DNA of 8,127 bases from an uncultured Clostridia bacterium (GTDB lineage: Bacteria > Bacillota > Clostridia > Oscillospirales > Acutalibacteraceae): positions 1 to 8,127 of the forward strand of contig CANQIG010000077.1 in assembly GCA_947623765.1 (NCBI GenBank), written 5' to 3'. Position numbers and translations under genes: made by a program. Below, piece by piece: positions 1 through 5,099 of the stretch. Each line of letters starts with the position of its first letter. Position 1 is the first letter of the stretch. The notes under the pieces are model-generated. The model saw nothing but the letters and a program-made list of their open reading frames with translations, was not told the origin of the DNA and searched no databases.

Positions 1-587
1 CCGCGGTCGAACATCATGCCCTCGACGACCTCGCTGTACGTCTCGGCGGTCTTCGACTCCTCGACGGTGATGACGCCGTCGGAGGTGACCTTCTCCATCG
101 CGTCGGCGATGAGCTCGCCGATCTGGTCGCTCGAGGAGGAGACAGCCGCGACACGCGCGATATCCTTCGTGCCGGAGACCTTCTGGCTGTGGGCGACGAT
201 CGCCTCGACGGCCTTGTCGGTCGCCTTCTGGATGCCGCCGCGCAGGACCATCGGGTTCGCGCCCGCGGTGACGTTCTTCATGCCCTCGCGGATCAGCGAC
301 TGCGCGAGGAGCGTCGCGGTGGTGGTGCCGTCGCCGGCGACGTCGTTCGTCTTCGTGGCGACTTCCTTGACGAGCTGCGCGCCCATGTTCTCATACGCGT
401 CTTCCAGCTCGATCTCCTTCGCGATGGTCACGCCGTCGTTCGTGATGAGCGGCGCGCCGAATTTCTTGTCGAGAACGACGTTTCTGCCCTTCGGGCCGAG
501 GGTGATCTTCACCGTATCGGCCAGCTTGTTGACGCCGGCGAGCAGCGCGCGGCGCGCTTCCTCCCCGTAAATGATCTGCTTTGCCAT
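1..587 (-). CDS. groEL: Chaperonin GroEL (60 kDa), N-terminal part, runs off the window
   Basis: This is the large chaperonin subunit, which forms the double-ring cytoplasmic cage that folds proteins with ATP and GroES. About 195 of the usual 540 or so residues are present; the 3' end lies outside the window. The protein begins MAKQIIYGEEARRALLAGVN and carries the hallmark nucleotide-site segments TLGPKGRNVV (residues 29-38), TNDGVTIAKEIEL (49-61) and AGDGTTTAT (84-92); Asp86 in GDGTTT corresponds to the ATPase aspartate known as D87 in E. coli. The segment ends in the start of the apical region (VVEGMMFDRG). The start is fixed by family alignment and by a GGGAGG ribosome binding site at 597-602. 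The gene lies 20 nt after groES in the same operon, so it should share the CIRCE/HrcA control upstream. No frameshift or missing key residue is seen in this part. Confidence 0.98.
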   Translation of the reverse strand, partial: MAKQIIYGEEARRALLAGVNKLADTVKITLGPKGRNVVLDKKFGAPLITNDGVTIAKEIELEDAYENMGAQLVKEVATKTNDVAGDGTTTATLLAQSLIREGMKNVTAGANPMVLRGGIQKATDKAVEAIVAHSQKVSGTKDIARVAAVSSSSDQIGELIADAMEKVTSDGVITVEESKTAETYSEVVEGMMFDR

Positions 588-607
588 GATAAACTACCTC
601 CCGAAAA

Positions 608-895
608 TTAGCCTTCCACGACCGCCAGCACGTCGGACTGCCGGACAATGGTGTACTCCTCGCCGTCGATCTTGACTTCCGTGCCGGTGTACTTCCCGGT
701 GATCACACGGTCTCCGGCCTTGAGCTGCATGACGACTTCCTTGCCGTCCACCATGCCGCCGGGGCCGACCGCGATGACCTTCGAGATCTGCGGCTTTTCC
801 TGCGCGGCGCTCGTCAGCACGATGCCGCTCTTTGTGGTCTCCTCGGCCTCTTCGGCCTTGAGGAGCACGCGATCCGTTAAGGGCTTAATGGTCAT
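608..895 (-). CDS. groES: Co-chaperonin GroES (10 kDa)
   Basis: This is the 95-residue lid of the chaperonin, which caps the GroEL ring as a heptamer during the ATP-driven folding cycle. The length is normal for the family (about 95). The start MTIKPLTDRVLLK is the usual N-terminal strand; the GroEL-binding mobile loop holds the IVL tripeptide within TTKSGIVLTSAA (residues 20-31), and VIAVGPGG (40-47), GDRVITGKYTGTEVKIDGEEY (61-81) and the closing SDVLAV are typical. The open frame extends upstream to about 1030 without family similarity, so the ATG at 895 was chosen; a GAAGGTG ribosome binding site precedes it. It is the first gene of the groES-groEL operon, 20 nt ahead of groEL. Confidence 0.98.
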   Translation of the reverse strand: MTIKPLTDRVLLKAEEAEETTKSGIVLTSAAQEKPQISKVIAVGPGGMVDGKEVVMQLKAGDRVITGKYTGTEVKIDGEEYTIVRQSDVLAVVEG

Positions 896-950
896 AACGA
901 AACACCTTCGACGCGATTTGCGCGCCGTTCCTTTCTCCCCGCTTCTCTCT

Positions 951-999
951 TTTCGCGGCCGCGCGGGGAAAGCCGCGAAACCCGGGGACGTTTCCGTCC
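951..999 (-). other. Two strong hairpins in the groES 5' leader
   Basis: Read on the minus strand, the predicted groES leader first forms a 5-bp stem with a GAAA (GNRA-type) loop, GGACG-GAAA-CGTCC (999-986), then a perfect 9-bp stem TTTCGCGGC / GCCGCGAAA around a 12-nt loop (980-951). Neither is followed by a U run, so they do not look like terminators. They lie between the CIRCE element and the groES ribosome binding site and could affect mRNA stability or translation. The structures are seen directly; any role is inference. Confidence 0.5.
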
Positions 1000-1054
1000 T
1001 GCGGTAAAGCGCTTTGTCACGCGGGAGCACAGCGTTTCCCCGCCGGTCCCCGCT

Positions 1055-1081
1055 TTAGCACTCAATGCTCCTGAGTGCTAA
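1055..1081 (-). promoter_or_regulatory. CIRCE operator (HrcA binding site)
   Basis: This is a perfect inverted repeat TTAGCACTC-N9-GAGTGCTAA, identical to the CIRCE consensus. In Bacillota the HrcA repressor binds it to shut off groESL and dnaK operons outside heat stress. Here it starts 4 nt downstream of the -10 box and covers the predicted transcription start, which fits repression by occlusion. hrcA itself is not in the window. Confidence 0.97.
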
Positions 1082-1085
1082 ATAC

Positions 1086-1114
1086 ATTGTAGCCGCAAAG
1101 TCAAAAAAAGTCAA
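1086..1114 (-). promoter_or_regulatory. Sigma-A promoter of groES-groEL
   Basis: On the minus strand the -35 box TTGACT (1114-1109) and the -10 box TACAAT (1091-1086) are separated by exactly 17 bp. The expected start is near 1079, inside the CIRCE element, giving a leader of about 185 nt before the groES start codon. The coupling of a vegetative promoter with CIRCE is the standard arrangement for class I heat-shock genes. Confidence 0.9.
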
Positions 1115-1187
1115 GACCCTTTTTGACGAATTCCCACTTTTTACATTTCCTTCATATTTTCCTCCGCTTTTCTGAAGAAAAGCTTGG

Positions 1188-1690
1188 CAAAAGACTTTTA
1201 CGTCGCGCTGGTCGCGCGCTGACGCGCGCTTCGCCGGTGCTTGCATTGGGCTTTCCCCCGCGCCGTTCGTTTCCTCGAACCGGAGGCCCGCCCCCGCACC
1301 CCGAGAAAAGCGGAACTTTTTTCATCTCTCGCCGGGAGTCCGCTCCTCCCCGCCGTCCTCCGCTGTGTCCGACGGGCTTTCCCCCGCGCCGGTCGTTTCC
1401 TCGAATCAAAAAGCCCGCCTCTGCAAACCGGAAAAACTGCATGACAAAAGACTTTTGCGTCACGCAGCCAGAGACCGTTTCGCCGCGCCGGTCGTTCGCT
1501 CCGCTCACTTCGCCGGTGCGTCCGGTGGCCTTTCCCCCGCGCCATTCATTTTCTTGAATCTCAGATCCGCCCCCGCACCCCGGGAAAAAACGGAACATTT
1601 TTCATCTCTCGCCGGGTACCGCTCCTCCCTGCCGTCCTCCGCTTTGTCCGATGGGCTTTACCCCGCATCGTTCATTTCCTCGAAATCGAA
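1188..1690. repeat. Gene-free composite tandem repeat (two units of about 250-280 bp, four core copies)
   Basis: The stretch between the groES promoter and the padR promoter (1115-1742) holds no gene that I can support. Several overlapping open frames exist on both strands, but they are low-complexity, arginine/glycine/proline-rich, lack ribosome binding sites and resemble no family. Most of the stretch is an imperfect tandem duplication: a unit opening with CAAAAGACTTTT (1188) recurs at 1445, and most later landmarks recur at an offset of 279-280 bp. Within it a GC-rich core beginning CTTTCCCCCGCGCC and followed by TTCxTTTCCTCGAA-like sequence occurs four times, at 1251, 1377, 1530 and 1656 (spacings 126, 153, 126). 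The alternating order is a-core-b-core-a-core-b-core. Copies differ by substitutions and a 22-bp insertion, so the duplication is not recent. Confidence 0.8.
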
Positions 1691-1742
1691 TCGTGGTGGC
1701 ATACTGTGTCTTGACCTTCTCAAAAAACTGCTCAAACTCCTC

Positions 1743-1771
1743 TTGACAACTATTACGCTTAGTGATACACT
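1743..1771 (+). promoter_or_regulatory. Sigma-A promoter of the padR operon
   Basis: A consensus -35 TTGACA (1743-1748) is followed after 17 bp by the -10 TACACT (1766-1771), with an extended TGA just upstream of the -10. The predicted start is near 1778, about 25 nt before the PadR start codon. An inverted repeat begins at the end of the -10 box. Confidence 0.85.
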
Positions 1772-1792
1772 TATTACAGTAACCGTAGTAAG
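1770..1792 (+). promoter_or_regulatory. Candidate PadR autoregulatory operator
   Basis: The inverted repeat CTTATTAC-N7-GTAGTAAG (one mismatch between arms) spans from the -10 box to the first bases of the ribosome binding site, with a smaller perfect TTAC-A-GTAA palindrome in its left half (1774-1782). PadR-family repressors commonly regulate their own promoter from such sites. The repeat is seen directly; binding by this PadR is inferred from position only. Confidence 0.5.
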
Positions 1793-1802
1793 GAGAGATT
1801 TT

Positions 1803-2126
1803 ATGCGCGACAATGTGAAAGGCGGTGCGCTCACAGAAGTTTCATTTTACATTTTGCTTGCCCTCTATACGCCAAAGCACGGGTACGCCGTCATGCAATT
1901 CATCGAGAAAACGACCGGCGGGCGCTTGTCCTTGGGCGCCGGAACGCTCTACGGCGCGCTGGGCAAGCTGGAAGAAAAAGGATGGATCGCACCGTGTGAG
2001 AACGGCGGCGGCAGAAAAAAAGAGTATTCCATTACTGGGGCTGGCAAGGAGATAGCCGAAAAGGAACTGGCAAGACTGCAGGAATTGACGCGGACAGCGA
2101 CAGAGATCATCGGAGGTGCTTCATGA
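1803..2126 (+). CDS. PadR-family transcriptional regulator
   Basis: This 107-residue winged-helix regulator is of the short PadR type (subfamily with a single C-terminal helix for dimerisation). The characteristic order is present: TEVSFYILLALYTPKHGYAV (residues 11-30), the recognition region LSLGAGTLYGALGKLEEKGW (42-61), the wing with the basic GGGRKKEYSIT segment (68-78), and a C-terminal helix rich in Glu, Leu and Arg. The ATG at 1803 is chosen because AAGGAG lies 7 nt upstream and PadR similarity begins there; the open frame upstream runs through the repeat region and is spurious. The stop overlaps the next start by 4 nt (ATGA), indicating translational coupling with the DUF2812 protein. 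It probably represses its own operon. The ligand is unknown. Confidence 0.93.
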   Translation: MRDNVKGGALTEVSFYILLALYTPKHGYAVMQFIEKTTGGRLSLGAGTLYGALGKLEEKGWIAPCENGGGRKKEYSITGAGKEIAEKELARLQELTRTATEIIGGAS

Positions 2127-2710
2127 ACAGGAAATGCTATCGCTTTTTTGGCGGCCTGCTCGCATCGCAGGCAAATTGGCTGAATCGGATGTCCGCCGCC
2201 GGATACAGATTGATCCGCACGGAAAAGCTGCTCTACGAATTTGAGAAATGCGAGCCGGGCCAGTACCGGTACTGCGTGGAGTTCGTCGGGCAGAAATCGA
2301 AGGAAAGCGCGACGGATTACGCGCGGTTTTTGGAAGACTGCGGTTACCGCGTCTTTTTCAAAAACAGCAATCTCAACTGGAACGTCGGGAAAGTCGTTGT
2401 GCGCCCGTGGGCGGAGCAGGGCGGAAGGATCGCCGCGAACCGCACGACGTTCAACCGCGAGCTCCTGATCGTGGAAAAGGAGGACGATGGCAAGCCTTTT
2501 GCACTGCATACCACCTTTGAGGACAAAGCGAGTTATTGCAGGCAGCTGCGCCGGCCTTGGCTCTTTCTGTTTCTCGTGTTTGCGGTATTGGGAATCGTCC
2601 TGCGGTCGTGGGTATGGGCGATCTTTGCCGCCGTGTCCGCAATCGGACTGATCCTCTTTCAAATCGAATTGGCAAAGCTCAACAAACAAGCGAAAACAAC
2701 GGAGTGGTGA
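2123..2710 (+). CDS. DUF2812 domain-containing membrane protein
   Basis: This 195-residue protein has a soluble N-terminal domain of about 140 residues resembling DUF2812 (RKCYRFFGGLLASQANWLN at the start, AAGYRLIRTEKLLYEFEKC at 25-43, YRYCVEFVG at 48-56, RFLEDCGYRVFFKNSNLNW at 68-86), then two hydrophobic helices at about 144-162 and 163-181 and a polar tail. DUF2812 genes are very often found directly behind padR genes, as here, and are thought to act with them, but no biochemical function is established. A GGAGGT ribosome binding site lies at the end of padR, and the start overlaps the padR stop as ATGA. The stop is 2 nt before the next start, so the three genes form one operon. Confidence 0.85.
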   Translation: MNRKCYRFFGGLLASQANWLNRMSAAGYRLIRTEKLLYEFEKCEPGQYRYCVEFVGQKSKESATDYARFLEDCGYRVFFKNSNLNWNVGKVVVRPWAEQGGRIAANRTTFNRELLIVEKEDDGKPFALHTTFEDKASYCRQLRRPWLFLFLVFAVLGIVLRSWVWAIFAAVSAIGLILFQIELAKLNKQAKTTEW

Positions 2711-2712
2711 GC

Positions 2713-3105
2713 ATGAAGATCAAACCCAAAAATGCAATAACAGCAGGGATCGTCCTTGTCGTTTTTATCCTTGCCCTCATTGCCGCCTATGGTTTCGGGT
2801 TTTCCAGCATACGTTCTGCGTTGCGGATCGGATATGTGGGTCATGAAGGATGGGACAGTTGGTCCGCAAGCTATGTGAAGCTCGACGGGACGATGAAAAA
2901 AGTCCTTCACCCACAGGGCGATACCCTGTCCATTTCGGCAGAAACGGAGTCCGGCACGATTTCGATCGAAGTGACAGACAAAGACAGCAGCCGTATTTTT
3001 GAGAAAGAAAATATCGGAACGGACGACTTCGAGATCAATGTCTCGGGAAGGGTCGAGGTGCGCATCGAAGCCGACGATCATCAAGGCAGTTTTGACATTC
3101 ATTAG
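2713..3105 (+). CDS. Small membrane-anchored protein of unknown function
   Basis: This 130-residue protein has a short basic N-terminus (MKIKPKN), one hydrophobic helix at about 9-29 acting as signal anchor or uncleaved signal peptide, and a polar extracytoplasmic domain. That domain looks like a small beta-sandwich: alternating strands such as DTLSISAETESGTISIEVTD (70-89), FEINVSGRVEVRIEADDHQG (106-125) and a final SFDI. I recognise the general style of a PadR/DUF2812-associated exported protein but cannot name a family. There is no lipobox cysteine. A GGAG site sits 8 nt upstream of the ATG; a GTG two codons earlier is a less likely start. It is the last gene of the padR operon, 2 nt after the DUF2812 gene, with a terminator 8 nt after the stop. 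Confidence 0.75.
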   Translation: MKIKPKNAITAGIVLVVFILALIAAYGFGFSSIRSALRIGYVGHEGWDSWSASYVKLDGTMKKVLHPQGDTLSISAETESGTISIEVTDKDSSRIFEKENIGTDDFEINVSGRVEVRIEADDHQGSFDIH

Positions 3106-3113
3106 GACTCTAT

Positions 3114-3156
3114 ACAGCGGCCCTGCACGCGCAAGGCCGCTGTTTCGATTCGTATT
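3114..3156 (+). terminator. Intrinsic terminator of the padR operon
   Basis: A perfect 9-bp stem ACAGCGGCC / GGCCGCTGT (3114-3122 with 3135-3143) encloses a 12-nt loop that can add a TGC/GCA pairing. It is followed by the moderately T-rich TTCGATTCGTATT. It begins 8 nt after the stop of the small membrane-anchored protein. The whole hairpin is part of a 64-bp repeat found again at 4018. Confidence 0.8.
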
Positions 3157-3177
3157 GGCGGTCAAAGCAGCCGTCCC
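3114..3177. repeat. 64-bp direct repeat, copy 1 (terminator cassette)
   Basis: Positions 3114-3177 match 4018-4081 over 64 bp with two mismatches (G to T at the positions equivalent to 3147 and 3157). The match begins at the terminator stem and continues through GCGGTCAAAGCAGCCGTCCC, well beyond what a terminator needs. On the minus strand the right part reads as the last codons Gly-Arg-Leu-Leu-stop of the GNAT gene adjacent to copy 2, so copy 1 may be a remnant of a duplicated gene end. Copies 1 and 2 bracket the XRE/membrane-protein module. Confidence 0.9.
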
Positions 3178-3231
3178 CCCTCCGCGCTGGGCCGTGTTCT
3201 CCCGCACCGCTCGCTTTTTTGTAAAGCGTAC

Positions 3232-3260
3232 TTGACACGCTTCCCATCATCCGGTATAAT
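3232..3260 (+). promoter_or_regulatory. Perfect-consensus sigma-A promoter of the XRE operon
   Basis: TTGACA (3232-3237) and TATAAT (3255-3260) are separated by 17 bp, a full consensus match. The expected start is near 3267, leaving a leader of about 34 nt before the GTG start codon of the XRE gene. A promoter this strong in front of a small regulator implies either repression, probably autogenous, or a need for high expression. No clear inverted repeat operator was found by eye. Confidence 0.92.
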
Positions 3261-3300
3261 AGAGGAGTAAAGTAAACATGACACGAAACGGGGTGGTGCT

Positions 3301-3507
3301 GTGAAAAACAGGGTGAAGGAGTTTCGGGAAAAAGCGGGCCTGACGCAAAAAGAGCTGGGGGAAAAAGTCGGCGTTTCCCGTCAGGCGGTCCATGCCGTCG
3401 AGACGGGTAAGTTCGATCCTTCCATTTGGCTGGCGTATGACCTTGCAAAATATTTCGAGATCCGCATCGAAGAATTATTCAATTTCGAGGAGAGCACACG
3501 AAAATGA
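3301..3507 (+). CDS. XRE-family (Cro/cI-type) helix-turn-helix regulator
   Basis: This 68-residue protein is essentially a single HTH_3 domain: RVKEFREKAGLTQKELGEKV (residues 4-23), the recognition helix with VSRQAVHAVETGKFDPS (25-41), and the closing LAYDLAKYFEIRIEELFNFE (44-63). It lacks any sensor domain, as is normal for this short group, which commonly pairs with a membrane protein gene. The start is a GTG preceded by GGGGTGGTG; translation from here gives the family's usual MKNRVKEFRE beginning. Its stop overlaps the next start as ATGA (3504-3507). It probably controls its own operon; the inducing signal is not evident. Confidence 0.92.
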   Translation: MKNRVKEFREKAGLTQKELGEKVGVSRQAVHAVETGKFDPSIWLAYDLAKYFEIRIEELFNFEESTRK

Positions 3508-3962
3508 AATTCATGAGAAATCCAAAGGTGAATGCCGCAATCGTCTTTCTCATCACAGCGTTTTACGCGCTGGTCTTTATCTTGACCTCCGGCCATATGG
3601 AGTTTGAACGTATGCTCCACCACGCCGACACGCTGAACCTTGCCTTTTGGAACGCATGGTCCGCTTTCTTGACGCAGGGCAGTTTGAAGTACATCGGCTA
3701 TGCGTACCTCGTGCTGGCCGCTGTCATTGTCATTCTGTCTCTCATTCGCAAGCAAAACTACGACGAATACCAAGTCGGCATCTTGGAAAAGGGCTTCCTC
3801 GTTTCCGGGATCGTCATGGTCTGCCTGTTCCCCGCGGCGCTGCTTCTGGTCTTCAGCGACGCGAACTACGCCGTGGAAGCCCTCACGCTTCTTGTCGTCC
3901 TCCATTGGTCCGCCGTGCTGATCGCGGACCTTGCGTACGTCATCAAGTGGGGAAAGGGATAA
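3504..3962 (+). CDS. Four-helix integral membrane protein of unknown function
   Basis: This 152-residue protein has four predicted membrane helices, at about residues 11-29, 62-82, 97-117 and 124-147. There is a loop of about 32 residues between helices 1 and 2 (GHMEFERMLHHADTLN and following), and a charged loop between 2 and 3 (IRKQNYDEYQ, 81-90) that should be cytoplasmic. The ATG at 3504 overlaps the XRE stop by 4 nt and has GAGGAG 11 nt upstream; an internal Met4 is a less likely start. The pairing of a short XRE regulator with a small polytopic membrane protein is frequent in Bacillota, but I cannot assign a named family. A terminator follows 55 nt after the stop. No catalytic motif was seen. 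Confidence 0.82.
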   Translation: MKFMRNPKVNAAIVFLITAFYALVFILTSGHMEFERMLHHADTLNLAFWNAWSAFLTQGSLKYIGYAYLVLAAVIVILSLIRKQNYDEYQVGILEKGFLVSGIVMVCLFPAALLLVFSDANYAVEALTLLVVLHWSAVLIADLAYVIKWGKG

Positions 3963-4017
3963 TTCTTCCCTACCGGTCCCGGACTGACGCGCTCCCAAAC
4001 ATCACAAACAGAACCGA

Positions 4018-4061
4018 ACAGCGGCCCTGCACGCGCAAGGCCGCTGTTTCTATTCGTATTT
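4018..4061 (+). terminator. Intrinsic terminator of the XRE operon, possibly bidirectional
   Basis: The same 9-bp stem ACAGCGGCC / GGCCGCTGT as at 3114 (here 4018-4026 with 4039-4047) is followed on the plus strand by TTCTATTCGTATTT. On the minus strand, where the GNAT gene ends at 4066, the hairpin is followed by the weaker T-containing stretch TTCGGTTCTGTTTG. It lies between convergent operons and may serve both. Confidence 0.78.
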
Positions 4062-4081
4062 GCGGTCAAAGCAGCCGTCCC
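4018..4081. repeat. 64-bp direct repeat, copy 2 (terminator plus end of the GNAT gene)
   Basis: This is the second copy of the repeat at 3114-3177, with two mismatches. It contains the XRE operon terminator and then runs into the convergent GNAT gene, covering its stop codon (4066-4068) and last codons. The offset between copies is 904 bp, exactly enclosing the XRE promoter, both XRE operon genes and their spacer. Confidence 0.9.
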
Positions 4082-4605
4082 TGCGCGTCGTAAAACGCAT
4101 CGCAGTACGCGAGCCTCCCGGAGATTTTCCCCCGCGCCGCCTCGTCGAGAAACAGGATCTTCGCGTGCGCGTTCTCGAACGCGTCGTCGGAGACGGTGAC
4201 CCTGTGCCGCGTGGCGGGCTCAAACCCGAACCGCGCGTAAAAATCGCCGCCGAGCAGCGCGATCCACGGGAACCCTTCGTCCTTCGCTCTCTGCACGCTC
4301 TCCCGGACGAGCGCCGAGCCGATCCCCCGGCCCTGCGCTTCCTTCCGCACGCCGAGGGGCCCGAGCGCGAGCCCCGGCGCGCCGCCGATCTTTGCCCGCG
4401 TCAGCGCGTTGTACCCGGCGACCGTCTCCCCGTCGCACGCGACGAGGCAGAGCTCCGGCACATACCCGTCGGAGCGGAGCAGCCGCTCGGCAAACTCCCA
4501 TTCGTTGAAAACTTCGTCGCTCCCCGCCCGGCGGAACGCGCTTTCCAGCGCTTTTTTCGCCCCGACGAGATCGGAGGCCGCGAACGTCCGAATCTCTAAA
4601 TTCAT
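4066..4605 (-). CDS. GNAT-family N-acetyltransferase (YhbS-like)
   Basis: This 179-residue enzyme should transfer an acetyl group from acetyl-CoA to an amine; the substrate is not predictable. The fold markers are present: an opening strand MNLEIRTF, strands ELCLVACDGETVAGYNALTR (51-70), LGPLGVRKEAQGRGIGSALV (81-100) with the acetyl-CoA pyrophosphate loop Q-G-R-G-I-G (91-96), and GGDFYARFGFEPA (119-131) with the YxRFGF motif typical of the YhbS/COG3153 group. The ATG at 4605 was chosen over upstream in-frame starts because similarity begins there, AAGGAGC lies upstream, and it overlaps the preceding stop as ATGA (4602-4605). It is the last gene of the minus-strand murT operon. Its final codons lie inside the 64-bp repeat. 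Confidence 0.9.
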   Translation of the reverse strand: MNLEIRTFAASDLVGAKKALESAFRRAGSDEVFNEWEFAERLLRSDGYVPELCLVACDGETVAGYNALTRAKIGGAPGLALGPLGVRKEAQGRGIGSALVRESVQRAKDEGFPWIALLGGDFYARFGFEPATRHRVTVSDDAFENAHAKILFLDEAARGKISGRLAYCDAFYDAQGRLL

Positions 4606-5099
4606 CTTTTCTGCTCCTTCGCCGCCTCCGCGACCGGCCGCCACGCCTCGATCAGCCGCTCGAGGCTCCACGCGGCGTTCGCCGGGCTCGTCGAGGGGAG
4701 CGCCGTCTCCGGCAGCGGGACGCGCGCCGCGAGAAACTTCCGGTACAGCGCGTGCGCCGTCGCGCCGTTCGTGAATACCCGCCCGATGCGCGCCGTCTCC
4801 AAGATCGGCCCGAGGTCGTTCGGGACGGCGTTTCGGATGCTCGCGTCGCTGCTCCCTGTCACGTCGCACACTGCGATCACGTCCCAGAGCGCCACGCCGT
4901 GCCGCAGCAGGAGCGTTTTTTTCTCCTCGACCGTCTCCGGCGTATCTTCCCCGAACACCGCCGCGAGCACCTTCCAGAATCGGTTCTGCGGGTGGTGATA
5001 GAAGAAATTCCCCCGCGACTTCACCGACGGGAACGACCCGAGCACCAGCACGCGGCTCCGCCCGTCGAAGACCGGCGGGATGTCATGCGCGATCCGCAT
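4602..5099 (-). CDS. DNA-deoxyinosine (hypoxanthine) glycosylase, uracil-DNA glycosylase superfamily
   Basis: This 165-residue enzyme belongs to the Mug/UDG superfamily, in the group described as hypoxanthine-DNA glycosylases, which remove deaminated adenine (deoxyinosine) as the first step of base excision repair. Visible motifs are VLVLGSFPSVKSR (17-29), YHHPQNRFW (34-42) with Asn39, the residue position reported as catalytic in this group, GVALWDVIAVCDVTGSSDAS (68-87), VFTNGATA (108-115), and LPSTSPANAAW (134-144) near the C-terminus. MRIAHDIPPVFD is the usual family beginning, so the ATG at 5099 is preferred to one 54 nt upstream. It has no close ribosome binding site; its start overlaps the preceding stop by one base (TGATG), so it is probably translated by re-initiation. 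The GNAT gene follows with a 4-nt overlap. Confidence 0.88.
   Translation of the reverse strand: MRIAHDIPPVFDGRSRVLVLGSFPSVKSRGNFFYHHPQNRFWKVLAAVFGEDTPETVEEKKTLLLRHGVALWDVIAVCDVTGSSDASIRNAVPNDLGPILETARIGRVFTNGATAHALYRKFLAARVPLPETALPSTSPANAAWSLERLIEAWRPVAEAAKEQKR

Noticed and set aside
951..980. Attenuator terminator in the groES leader
   Set aside because: The 9-bp stem is followed on the minus strand by AGAGAGAAG rather than a T run, so it does not fit an intrinsic terminator.
1123..1598. Overlapping open frames of 115-148 codons on both strands between groES and padR
   Set aside because: They are low-complexity translations (Arg, Gly, Pro, Ser rich) of the tandem repeat, open in several frames at once because the DNA is GC-rich, with no ribosome binding site and no recognisable domain.
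1188..1690. CRISPR array
   Set aside because: The repeated units are long, variable and arranged in an alternating higher-order pattern, without short identical repeats, uniform spacers or cas genes.
1365..1802. N-terminal extension of the PadR open frame by 146 codons
   Set aside because: The extension runs through the repeat region and across the promoter; PadR similarity and the ribosome binding site both point to the ATG at 1803.
4125..4145. Sequence TTTCCCCCGCGCCG in the GNAT gene, resembling the core of the 1251-1690 repeats
   Set aside because: The match is limited to about 14 GC-rich bases, the following bases diverge, and it encodes ordinary GNAT residues, so chance is the simplest explanation.
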